A DNA stretch of 5,470 bases from an uncultured Chitinophagaceae bacterium (GTDB lineage: Bacteria; Bacteroidota; Bacteroidia; Chitinophagales; Chitinophagaceae). The translations under genes and the position numbers were made by a program. This document shows, in pieces, positions 1-5,470 of this stretch (position 1 is the first letter of the stretch; each line of letters starts with the position of its first letter). The DNA lies in NCBI GenBank assembly GCA_946479005.1, contig CAMLEM010000139.1, positions 1 through 5,470 of the forward strand, given 5' to 3'. The notes under the pieces were generated by a model. The model did not search any database and was not told the DNA's origin. It saw only the letters and a program-made list of their open reading frames with translations.

Positions 1-1
1 T

Positions 2-319
2 GTAGGCGCAGCGAACAGCATCCAGCATTTCAATAAGGCTGCCGATGGTACCCGGCAATTCCACGAGCAGGTACAGGTGCTTACAAAGAATCTTTCTTCT
101 TTGAACACCATTTATGAGCTCGAATTGCAGGATACCAACAATCACCTGAAAGCGATGAACCAGTTCTACAGCAACCTGGTGAACGCTTCACAGGCGATGG
201 AAGGCAGTGTTACTGACGCCAAGAAAGCGCAGGAACAGATCGCACTGCTGGCTAATAACCTGGGCCGCCTGAACAGCATCTACGGCAATATGCTGAGTGC
301 TATGCAGGGTCGCAGCTAA
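2..319 (+). CDS. gldL: GldL, gliding motility / type IX secretion motor protein, C-terminal part (5' truncated by window edge)
   Basis: The open frame enters from the left edge and ends at TAA 317-319, giving the last 105 or so residues. The N-terminal pair of membrane helices that carries the proton-handling residues of GldL lies outside the window; only the helical cytoplasmic tail is visible. It contains two copies of a motif L-x-x-N-L-x-x-L-N-[TS]-I-Y, encoded at about 80-115 and 248-283 and 56 residues apart. The second copy runs into the ending YGNMLSAMQGRS, which is typical of GldL C-termini. A GTG at 77 is an internal valine codon, not the start. In the family, five GldL copies surround the helices of a GldM dimer in the inner membrane and convert the proton gradient into rotation. 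Identification rests on the tail sequence and on gldM and gldN following in the canonical order, so it is secure despite truncation. Confidence 0.93.
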   Translation, partial: VGAANSIQHFNKAADGTRQFHEQVQVLTKNLSSLNTIYELELQDTNNHLKAMNQFYSNLVNASQAMEGSVTDAKKAQEQIALLANNLGRLNSIYGNMLSAMQGRS

Positions 320-329
320 AATGAAAAGG

Positions 330-403
330 GTTCGAATAAAATCCGTATCCAGTGATTTTGAACGTCACCAATAGTTAAAAAAAACATCCCGTCCCCCAGG
401 GAC
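330..403 (+). promoter_or_regulatory. Structured gldL-gldM intercistronic spacer (two potential RNA hairpins)
   Basis: Two inverted repeats lie in the 106-bp gap between gldL and gldM. The first pairs GTTC (330-333) with GAAC (360-363) and AAAATC (338-343) with GATTTT (354-359), leaving a 4-nt bulge (334-337) and a 10-nt loop. The second is GTCCC-CCA-GGGAC at 391-403, a 5-bp stem ending 22 nt before the gldM ATG. Neither is followed by a T tract, so they do not look like intrinsic terminators. A role in mRNA processing, gldL 3'-end stability or control of gldM translation is inference only. Confidence 0.35.
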
Positions 404-425
404 AGGAACAAAACCATAACAGAAA

Positions 426-1946
426 ATGGCTTTACCTCGCGAGCCCCGGCAGAAGATGATCAATATGATGTATCTCGTTTTGACGGCCCTCCTGGCCCTG
501 AACGTATCGTCTGAGATCCTCAATGCCTTCAAAACGGTTAACCGGAGTTTGGAGAACACCAACTCCCAGGTTGATAAGTCAACCGGGACGATAATGAAAT
601 CCCTCCAGGAAAAAACCACCAAGCCAGAGACCGCTGAAAGGGCGAATATCTGGTTGCCGAAAGCAAACAATGTTGTCAGCATTTCCAAGAAGCTTTATGA
701 TTATATCGGCGGGCTGAAAACCCAGATCCTCAACGACGCAGGTGGGGTGGGTAAGAAGGAAGATAACCTGGAGATCGTAACCAACCTGATGGTTAAGAAA
801 GGCGAGGGCAAAAAGCTCTTAGCGATGCTTAACCAATATAAAAATGACATCCTTGGTGTAGATCCGGCCATCAAAGCTGAATTTGAAAATTCCCTTCAGA
901 TCGATGTGACCAATCCTCCCGGTCGTGATGGAAAAACTAAACCCTGGGAGATCGCATACTTTAATATGGTGCCTACTGTTGCCGGTCTTACGATCCTCAG
1001 TAAGTTCCAGAACGACGTGAAGACTGCCGAGAACAAAGTGGTTGCTTACTGTCACAGTAAAGTAGGTGAGGTAGAAGTTGTGTTCGACTCGTACGCAGCG
1101 ATCATTGGTCAGAACTCCAATTACCTGATGCCTGGCCAGGAGCTCGTGATCCGTGCCGGTGTAGGTGCGTATAGTAAGGCCGCCAAACCAACGATCACCA
1201 TCGGTGGCACCAATGTGGCTCTTGGTGAAGATGGATTTGCTGAATTCAAAACAACCGCTTCAGGAGTTGGTACACGTACCGTTCCTGTTAAGATCACTTA
1301 TTTTAACCAGATCACCGGCAAGGAAGAAACAAAAGAAGTTCCGGTAGAATACACTGTTGGTTCTGCCAACGCTTCCATCGCCCTTGATAAGATGAATGTG
1401 CTTTATATCGGGGTTGATAACCCGGTTTCGATCGCTGCCAGCGGTGGTGGTGACGATAAGGTACAGGCATCCATCAGCGGTGGGAATGGTTCATTGAGCC
1501 GCGTGGGAAATGGTAAATACATTGCCCGTGTGGGTTCTGTGACCGACAATTGTGTGATCACTGTAAGCGTGGACGGCAAGGTGGCCGGTTCTGCCCAGTT
1601 CCGGGTGCGTACCATTCCCCAAGCCCAGGCCTATGTGGGTGGTCAGCCTTCCGGAGCCAATATCAGCGCCGCGGCCTTCAAGGCCCAGGGCGGTGTGGGT
1701 GCCGGTATCAAAGACTTCCCCTTTGAGCTGAGCTACGATGTGGTGAGCTTCACCTTTACCTGTGATACAGATGACGGAGACATCGTTTCAGTGCCCTCCG
1801 GTGGCGCAGCCTTTACCGGCGCTGTAAGAAATGCCATCAATACACACGTAAAAGCCGATAAACTCGTTACTATAGATAATATCAGGGTTCGTGGACCGGA
1901 CGGAAGGACTTCCCCCGCTCCATCTCTGATCTATTACATTAAATAA
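426..1946 (+). CDS. gldM: GldM, gliding motility / type IX secretion motor protein
   Basis: Complete protein of 506 aa, close to the roughly 510 aa of Flavobacterium johnsoniae GldM. The N-terminus PRQKMINMMYLVLTALLALN is the family signature: a short cytoplasmic tip with a conserved Arg (Arg8 here, matching Arg9 of F. johnsoniae from memory, which contacts GldL), then one membrane helix at about 11-28. The rest is periplasmic. By analogy with solved GldM/PorM structures, an alpha-helical D1 domain covers about 35-225, followed by three beta-rich domains at about 228-312, 315-396 and 400-506. GldM dimerises, its helices sit inside the GldL pentamer, and its shaft reaches the GldK/GldN ring to transmit rotation that powers T9SS export and gliding. 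The ATG at 426 is chosen because the membrane helix follows at once. The upstream region is A-rich without a clear Shine-Dalgarno, usual for this phylum. gldN starts 9 bp after the stop. Confidence 0.97.
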   Translation: MALPREPRQKMINMMYLVLTALLALNVSSEILNAFKTVNRSLENTNSQVDKSTGTIMKSLQEKTTKPETAERANIWLPKANNVVSISKKLYDYIGGLKTQILNDAGGVGKKEDNLEIVTNLMVKKGEGKKLLAMLNQYKNDILGVDPAIKAEFENSLQIDVTNPPGRDGKTKPWEIAYFNMVPTVAGLTILSKFQNDVKTAENKVVAYCHSKVGEVEVVFDSYAAIIGQNSNYLMPGQELVIRAGVGAYSKAAKPTITIGGTNVALGEDGFAEFKTTASGVGTRTVPVKITYFNQITGKEETKEVPVEYTVGSANASIALDKMNVLYIGVDNPVSIAASGGGDDKVQASISGGNGSLSRVGNGKYIARVGSVTDNCVITVSVDGKVAGSAQFRVRTIPQAQAYVGGQPSGANISAAAFKAQGGVGAGIKDFPFELSYDVVSFTFTCDTDDGDIVSVPSGGAAFTGAVRNAINTHVKADKLVTIDNIRVRGPDGRTSPAPSLIYYIK

Positions 1947-1955
1947 TAGGGTATT

Positions 1956-2972
1956 ATGATGACAAGATTTGTAAAATTTGGAGCCTGCCTGGCGCTTGTG
2001 GCGATGATCGGCACGGCGGCTGATGCCCAGCGGACCCCTAAAAGAAGGACCGGGAACCAGCCTACCACCAACCAGCCTACGGAGCAACAGCAGAATAATG
2101 ATAACAGGCAACCCTCCGGGTACGATCCATACGGGAACATTCCCATCATCGTGGATTCAACCTCGGTGTCTGATTCCGTGGTGAAGAAATCATTGAGGAA
2201 CGACAATGCTTTCGATAAAACAGGTCTTACCGCCCGTACACCGCTTCCTTATGAGCATCTCCGCTGGGACGATGCCCTTTTCGCGGAGAAAGTTTGGCGC
2301 GAACTCGACCTGCGTGAGAAAATGAACCAAACCTTCCGATATGATGCGGAAGATGATAACGGCAGCCAGATGTTCATCAATATGCTGATGAAAGCGGTGA
2401 ACAGCGGAGAGGTTACAGCCTTTGCTGACGATCGCTTCACCACGCCTATTACCGGTACGGATATCGCGCAAATGACACAGGGCGCTGTGGATACCACGCC
2501 CGTGTATGACATTAAGGACATCAACAAGATCGTATCTTATAAGGTTACCCGTTCCAGTTTTGATCCCAAATCAGTGGTAAAGCTGAGATTGAAAGAAGAG
2601 TGGGTGTTCGATCGCGAGGCCAGCCGTATGTTCGTAAGGATCCTGGGCCTGGCAGCGCTGAAAACGGAATACCTGCCCAACGGTAAAGAAAGAGGTACAT
2701 CTGTTCTGTTCTGGGTCTATTATCCCGACCTCCGGCCGATGCTTGCGAAAGCTGAAGTTTACAACCCCAAGAATATGGGACAGAGCCGTATGACCTGGGA
2801 AGAGCTGTTCGAGAGCCGTATGTTCAGCAGCTATATCGTGAAATCAACGATGGATAATCCTTCCAATAAAATGATTCGTGCGATCTATAAGGACCCGATC
2901 CTTGCCTTGCTGGAAGGAGATAACGTAAAAGAGAAGATCTTTAATTACGAGCAGGACCTCTGGTCGTATTAA
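1956..2972 (+). CDS. gldN: GldN, gliding motility / type IX secretion periplasmic ring component
   Basis: Complete protein of 338 aa, similar in length to F. johnsoniae GldN (about 330 aa) and to PorN of Porphyromonas gingivalis. A Sec signal peptide is visible: basic start MMTRFVK, hydrophobic core about 8-22, likely cleavage after ADA (Ala24). No lipobox cysteine is placed for lipidation, so the product should be soluble in the periplasm. Residues about 26-60 form a linker rich in Gln, Asn, Pro and Thr. The conserved GldN domain then runs to the C-terminus, including HLRWDDALFAEKVWRELDLR (101-120) and the LFWVYYPDLRPMLAKAEVYN segment (251-270). In the family GldN/PorN binds the GldK/PorK lipoprotein to form the ring under the outer membrane that the GldM shaft contacts. 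Two ATGs lie in tandem (1956 and 1959) and either could be used; a weak TAGGGT precedes them. Translation is probably coupled to gldM. Confidence 0.96.
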   Translation: MMTRFVKFGACLALVAMIGTAADAQRTPKRRTGNQPTTNQPTEQQQNNDNRQPSGYDPYGNIPIIVDSTSVSDSVVKKSLRNDNAFDKTGLTARTPLPYEHLRWDDALFAEKVWRELDLREKMNQTFRYDAEDDNGSQMFINMLMKAVNSGEVTAFADDRFTTPITGTDIAQMTQGAVDTTPVYDIKDINKIVSYKVTRSSFDPKSVVKLRLKEEWVFDREASRMFVRILGLAALKTEYLPNGKERGTSVLFWVYYPDLRPMLAKAEVYNPKNMGQSRMTWEELFESRMFSSYIVKSTMDNPSNKMIRAIYKDPILALLEGDNVKEKIFNYEQDLWSY

Positions 2973-2991
2973 TAAAAACTTAAATAATCTG

Positions 2992-3019
2992 AAACCGCCC
3001 ACCAGGGCGGTTTTTTTTT
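2992..3019 (+). terminator. Rho-independent terminator of the gld operon
   Basis: A perfect 9-bp stem AAACCGCCC (2992-3000) / GGGCGGTTT (3005-3013) with an ACCA loop runs into nine T (3011-3019). It lies 19 bp after the gldN stop on the same strand. This is a textbook strong intrinsic terminator and suggests that gldN is the last gene of its transcript. Confidence 0.95.
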
Positions 3020-3043
3020 GTGGCTTCGACTCCGCTCAGCCAC
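3020..3043. repeat. REP-like imperfect palindrome
   Basis: GTGGCT (3020-3025) and AGCCAC (3038-3043) are exact reverse complements around a 12-nt loop, TCGACTCCGCTC. The core TTCGACTCCGCTCAGC recalls a short dispersed intergenic repeat often seen in Bacteroidota and other genomes (recollection, not a search). It begins directly after the T tract of the gld terminator. Its copy number in the genome cannot be judged from this window. Confidence 0.5.
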
Positions 3044-3070
3044 CACCATTCATTTAGTGTAAGGCAACAC

Positions 3071-3107
3071 AGGCGGGGAATTCTTAACATCTCATTCCCC
3101 TCAGCCT
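3071..3107. repeat. Inverted repeat in the intergenic region
   Basis: AGGCGGGGAAT (3071-3081) pairs with ATTCCCC (3094-3100) and GCCT (3104-3107), giving 11 base pairs with a 12-nt loop and a 3-nt bulge (tca, 3101-3103). No T tract follows on either strand, so it is not an obvious terminator. Function unknown. Confidence 0.45.
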
Positions 3108-3166
3108 CTCCAACCCCACAACCTCTCAGCCATCGGCGCATTTCATCTAGTAAACGGTGAACAAAC

Positions 3167-3180
3167 GGGTACGGTTACCC
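3167..3180. repeat. Short inverted repeat GGGTA-CGGT-TACCC
   Basis: A perfect 5-bp stem with a 4-nt loop, 15 bp upstream of the promoter-like TTTG of the candidate small RNA. It could be an operator-like palindrome or a chance hairpin; the length is too short to decide. Confidence 0.25.
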
Positions 3181-3194
3181 ATTAATGTTAACCC

Positions 3195-3225
3195 TTTGAT
3201 CCATACCACTTTCAGGGTATAAAAA
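3195..3225 (+). promoter_or_regulatory. Possible promoter for the intergenic RNA
   Basis: TTTG at 3195-3198 is followed after 19 bp by TATAAAAA at 3218-3225. The TTTG box and spacing suit the Bacteroidota -33/-7 promoter pattern (TTTG, then TAnnTTTG), but the -7 box matches only at its TA. Read as a sigma70-type site it is TTGATC, 16 bp, TATAAA. Expected transcription start is about 3230. Weak by itself; it is listed because it lies just upstream of a structured segment that ends in a terminator. Confidence 0.25.
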
Positions 3226-3229
3226 AAGT

Positions 3230-3350
3230 TATGGAAATCGTAAAAGTCCTATAGGTAAATTGGATAATTGTCGTATTTTCGTCTCGGTTTTTCATAGGAT
3301 ATTGGATTTTAAAAACGGGGCTGGATTTCTATCCGGGCCCCATTTTTTTT
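3230..3350 (+). ncRNA. Candidate small structured RNA (unrecognised)
   Basis: About 120 nt with no coding potential. A long imperfect stem is formed by GAAATC (3234-3239) with GATTTT (3305-3310) and AAAGTCCTAT (3243-3252) with ATAGGATATT (3294-3303). This allows G-T wobbles, one A-A mismatch and a small internal loop. It encloses a loop of about 41 nt and is followed directly by an intrinsic terminator at 3317-3350. The gldN transcript already has its own strong terminator 300 bp upstream, so a second one implies an independent transcript, or a bidirectional terminator serving uvrC. The layout (long bulged stem, large apical loop, 3' terminator) is loosely like 6S-type RNAs, but I do not recognise the sequence. 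Pairing was found by eye and could be chance in AT-rich DNA. Confidence 0.33.
3317..3350 (+). terminator. Intrinsic terminator, probably bidirectional
   Basis: GGGGCTGGAT (3317-3326), loop TTCT, then ATCCGGGCCCC (3331-3341) form a 10-bp stem with one bulged G and one T-G wobble. A single A and eight T (3343-3350) follow on the + strand. On the - strand the same stem is followed by G and five T (complement of 3311-3315), so it can also end the uvrC transcript, whose stop codon is about 65 bp away. Strong on +, moderate on -. Confidence 0.85.
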
Positions 3351-3357
3351 GTACTAC

Positions 3358-3392
3358 GAATTCACGAAATACTTGAATTACACGAATTAGAT
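3358..3392. repeat. Degenerate 9-bp tandem repeat (GAATT-type units)
   Basis: Four consecutive units can be read on the + strand: GAATTCAC, GAAATACTT, GAATTACAC and GAATTAGAT (8, 9, 9 and 9 bp). On the - strand this is the AATTCGTGT-like pattern, which resembles low-complexity intergenic repeats seen in various bacterial genomes (from memory). It lies between the terminator and the uvrC stop, so it would form part of the uvrC 3' untranslated region. Confidence 0.45.
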
Positions 3393-3407
3393 GCCTCGAG
3401 GGAAGTG

Positions 3408-5207
3408 TCACACCTCAAAATGAGATTTAATAAGGGATGCTTTCGATTTTCCAACAATAGCAGCGAGTTCTTCGATGCTTTTTTCACGGATGTTTTTTAC
3501 AGAACGGAATTCTTTTAACAGCAGGTCCGCTGTGCTCTTTCCAATTCCGGGGATATCTTCAAGTTCATTTTTGAAGGTCCCTTTACTGCGTTTGAGTCGG
3601 TGAAATGTGATCCCGAACCGGTGCACTTCATTGCGGATCCTGCGGATAAGTTTCAGGCTCTCACTTTGAAAGGGAAGCTTGAGTGATTCCTTATCGCCCA
3701 GGAAGAAGATCTCTTCTTCGTTTTTGGCTAGTCCTACCAAGGTCATCTTACCAGAGAGCTCCAGTTCATTTACAGCCTCCGCTGCGGCTCCTAACTGGCC
3801 CTTCCCGCCATCGATGATGACCAGCTGGGGAAGCGTAGCTTCCTCGTCCTTAAGGCGCCTGTAACGCCTGTAAACTGTTTCTTTCATACTGGCAAAATCA
3901 TCGATCCCTGTGACGGTTTTGATATTGAAATGCCGGTAATCCTTTTTGCTGGGTTCGGCATTACGGAAGCAGACCATTGCCGAAACCGGGAAGCTTCCCT
4001 GGAAATTGGAGTTATCGAAACATTCGATGTGTACCGGCAGGGAAGGGAGCTGCAGGTCCTTTTGAAGTTGTACCAGCACCTCGTGCTGCTCCTTGCTTTT
4101 TATGTTCAGCTTCAAACGTTCCTTTCCACGGATCTCCTCGATGAAATGTTCCGCGTTTTTTGCTGAAAGATCCAGTAATTTTTTCCGGTCACCGCCCCGG
4201 GGTACGGAGACCTTTACACCTTCCTGGGGAAATTCCACGGGGAAAGGAAGGACGAGCTCCGCTGCATCACTTTTAAATGTATCGCGAAGCCGGGCTATGG
4301 AAAAGCTTAGGATCTCTTCCAGGGATTCATCCAGCTGGGCTTCCACCCGTATCGTATGGGTTTGGATGATGGACCCGTTCCTGACCATCAGGTAATTCAC
4401 ATAAGCGATCTCTTTCTCTTTTAAGATTGAAAACACGTCCACATCCCCGGCTTTCACATTGGTGACCGCCGACCGGGCCTGGAAGTTCTCAAGGAACTCG
4501 ATCTTCTTTTTGAGCTGGGCGGCCTTTTCAAAGGCCATATTTTTCGAAAGGGTCTTCATCTCTTCTTTGAAATGCCTGATCACGGGTGAAAGATTTCCTT
4601 TCAGGAGGTTTTTCAGTTGCTGTAGTTCCTGGCGATAGTCCGCTTCGTCCTGGTGTGCTTCGCAGGGTCCCTTACAATTACCGAGATGGTATTCCAGGCA
4701 AACTTTGAACTTCCCTTTGTTGATATTTTTCTCCGTGAGATTAAGACTGCAGGTGCGAAGCGGGATCGTTTGCCGGGTGAATTCCAGGAGCTCCCTCACT
4801 TTTTTTACCGATGTGAACGGTCCGAGGTATTCAGAACCGTCATTGATCATTTTCCGGGTCAGGAAAACCCGTGGAAAGGGTTCGTTCTTGATGACGATGT
4901 AGGGATAGGTCTTATCATCCTTGAGGTTGATATTGAATCGCGGTTGGAACTCCTTGATGAGAGAATTTTCCAGCAGGAAGGCATCCTGTTCTGAGTTCAC
5001 GATGGTGAATTCAATGCGGCTGATCCGGTTCACCAGTTCGTGCGTCTTATAGCTCGTGAACGTTTTGGAGAAATAGGAGCTGACCCGTTTCCGGAGATGT
5101 TTGGCCTTTCCTACATATAGCAGCTTGCCATCCCTGTCGAAATATTTGTAAATACCCGGCTGAGCCGGTATGGTAGGGGCGATATGTTGAAATTCAACGG
5201 CGGTCAT
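3408..5207 (-). CDS. uvrC: UvrC, excinuclease ABC subunit C
   Basis: Complete protein of 599 aa, near the 610 aa of E. coli UvrC. UvrC joins the UvrB-DNA complex in the cytoplasm and makes both incisions flanking a bulky DNA lesion. The N-terminal GIY-YIG nuclease (3' incision) is at about 14-95, with GIY at 18-20, YVG at 31-33, Arg39 and the catalytic Glu80. Cysteines 153, 170, 178 and 182 form the conserved four-Cys set (C-x16-C-x7-C-x3-C), reported to bind an iron-sulphur cluster in E. coli. The UVR domain that contacts UvrB is at about 207-242. The RNase H-like nuclease (5' incision) has FDNS Asp398, GIDDF 434-438, VIIDGG Asp466 and His529/His536. The C-terminal helix-hairpin-helix region starts at LEDIPGIGKS (549-558). 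The start is supported by AAGGA (complement of 5217-5221), 9 nt upstream. The ATG overlaps the preceding gene's stop as ATGA, implying translational coupling. Confidence 0.98.
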   Translation of the reverse strand: MTAVEFQHIAPTIPAQPGIYKYFDRDGKLLYVGKAKHLRKRVSSYFSKTFTSYKTHELVNRISRIEFTIVNSEQDAFLLENSLIKEFQPRFNINLKDDKTYPYIVIKNEPFPRVFLTRKMINDGSEYLGPFTSVKKVRELLEFTRQTIPLRTCSLNLTEKNINKGKFKVCLEYHLGNCKGPCEAHQDEADYRQELQQLKNLLKGNLSPVIRHFKEEMKTLSKNMAFEKAAQLKKKIEFLENFQARSAVTNVKAGDVDVFSILKEKEIAYVNYLMVRNGSIIQTHTIRVEAQLDESLEEILSFSIARLRDTFKSDAAELVLPFPVEFPQEGVKVSVPRGGDRKKLLDLSAKNAEHFIEEIRGKERLKLNIKSKEQHEVLVQLQKDLQLPSLPVHIECFDNSNFQGSFPVSAMVCFRNAEPSKKDYRHFNIKTVTGIDDFASMKETVYRRYRRLKDEEATLPQLVIIDGGKGQLGAAAEAVNELELSGKMTLVGLAKNEEEIFFLGDKESLKLPFQSESLKLIRRIRNEVHRFGITFHRLKRSKGTFKNELEDIPGIGKSTADLLLKEFRSVKNIREKSIEELAAIVGKSKASLIKSHFEV

Positions 5208-5470
5208 TCATAGGGGTCCTTATTCCAAATAACACGGGTGACCGTAGTTTGTTCCGGGGATCCCTTTTTCTGTTTCGTGGTGATCACCTGGAAGCTCCTG
5301 TCCATTATCCAAAGCATTTCCTGCCTGAGAAAGCTGTCGCGGTTGCTGATCTCCCGGGAGATCAGCACATTGTTCACTTTGTCGCCGGTGGCTGAGGCGG
5401 GTGTTACCAACAGTTCCTGCTTTTTATATTCATCATTTTTTATATCGATTGGCTTGTAGGTAATGATCAC
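5204..5470 (-). CDS. Unrecognised protein upstream of uvrC, C-terminal part (5' truncated by window edge)
   Basis: The frame enters from the right edge and ends at TGA (complement of 5204-5206), giving the last 88-89 residues. The GTG at the edge (5468-5470) is probably an internal valine, since the frame stays open to the end of the window. I recognise no family. The visible part is hydrophilic and charged, without membrane segments or cysteines. It includes VLISREISNRDSFLRQEMLWIMDRS-like helical character in the middle (about residues 35-58) and ends in VIWNKDPYE. Real coding is supported by the 4-bp ATGA overlap with uvrC and by the SD-like AAGGA for uvrC lying inside its last codons. The + strand frame over the same bases is a shadow. 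It is probably co-transcribed with uvrC from a promoter outside the window; a link to DNA repair is only positional. Confidence 0.75.
   Translation of the reverse strand: MIITYKPIDIKNDEYKKQELLVTPASATGDKVNNVLISREISNRDSFLRQEMLWIMDRSFQVITTKQKKGSPEQTTVTRVIWNKDPYE

Larger units (their letters stand above)
2973..3407. other. Gene-free convergent intergenic region
   Basis: No credible coding frame lies in these 435 bp between the convergent ends of gldN and uvrC. ATG codons at 3186 and 3231 open frames of only 4 and 7 codons. The region is dense in inverted repeats, which are listed separately. The stretch 3108-3166 shows nothing I can name; it is C-rich at the start. Confidence 0.8.

Noticed and set aside
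321..374. 17-codon frame starting ATG right after the gldL stop
   Set aside because: No ribosome-binding sequence beyond gldL coding, no recognisable peptide, and it covers the hairpin at 330-363; most likely chance.
365..688. 107-codon - strand frame opposite the gldM start
   Set aside because: Shadow of gldM; no domain, and the gldM protein is unambiguous here.
1788..2206. Two - strand frames over the gldM-gldN junction
   Set aside because: They overlap each other and both real genes; composition is low-complexity antisense of the GldN linker and signal peptide.
3231..3254. 7-codon frame MEIVKVL within the candidate RNA, a possible leader peptide
   Set aside because: No + strand gene follows that it could attenuate, and the codons show no amino-acid run.
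3020..3400. CRISPR array or insertion-sequence ends
   Set aside because: Repeats are short, different from each other and without regular spacers; no transposase fragment or terminal repeats with target duplication seen.
4653..4994. 113-codon + strand frame inside uvrC
   Set aside because: Antisense shadow of conserved UvrC residues, including the cysteine cluster.
3408..5207. UvrC variant with YVG in place of YIG
   Set aside because: YVG is the common form of this motif in UvrC proteins and is not a defect.

Overview
The window comes from a member of the Bacteroidota, most likely in or near the Chitinophagaceae. The evidence is a gldL-gldM-gldN cluster, a gene set confined to this phylum. 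GldM opens with the residues MALPREPRQKMINMMYLVLT, which resemble Chitinophagaceae homologues from memory. No database search was run.

Left part (1-2972, + strand): the 3' end of gldL (cut by the window edge), then complete gldM and gldN. These encode the inner-membrane motor (GldL plus GldM) and a periplasmic partner (GldN) of the type IX secretion and gliding machinery. GldL and GldM form the proton-driven motor. GldM spans the periplasm. GldN, with the upstream GldK lipoprotein (outside the window), forms the ring under the outer membrane. gldM and gldN are 9 bp apart, while gldL and gldM are separated by 106 bp that hold two potential RNA hairpins.

Middle part (2973-3407): a gene-free stretch of about 435 bp between convergent genes. 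It holds a strong terminator for the gld operon and an abutting REP-like palindrome. Beyond these are two further inverted repeats, and a possible small RNA unit of promoter-like boxes, a long imperfect stem and a second terminator. A degenerate 9-bp tandem repeat lies next to the end of uvrC. The small RNA candidate is the most interesting unexplained signal, but it rests only on hand-folded sequence.

Right part (3408-5470, - strand): a complete uvrC (nucleotide excision repair endonuclease subunit), preceded by the 3' end of an unrecognised gene that overlaps the uvrC start by four bases (ATGA). These two are very probably co-transcribed and translationally coupled. The coding content is ordinary for the phylum; novelty, if any, lies in the non-coding parts.
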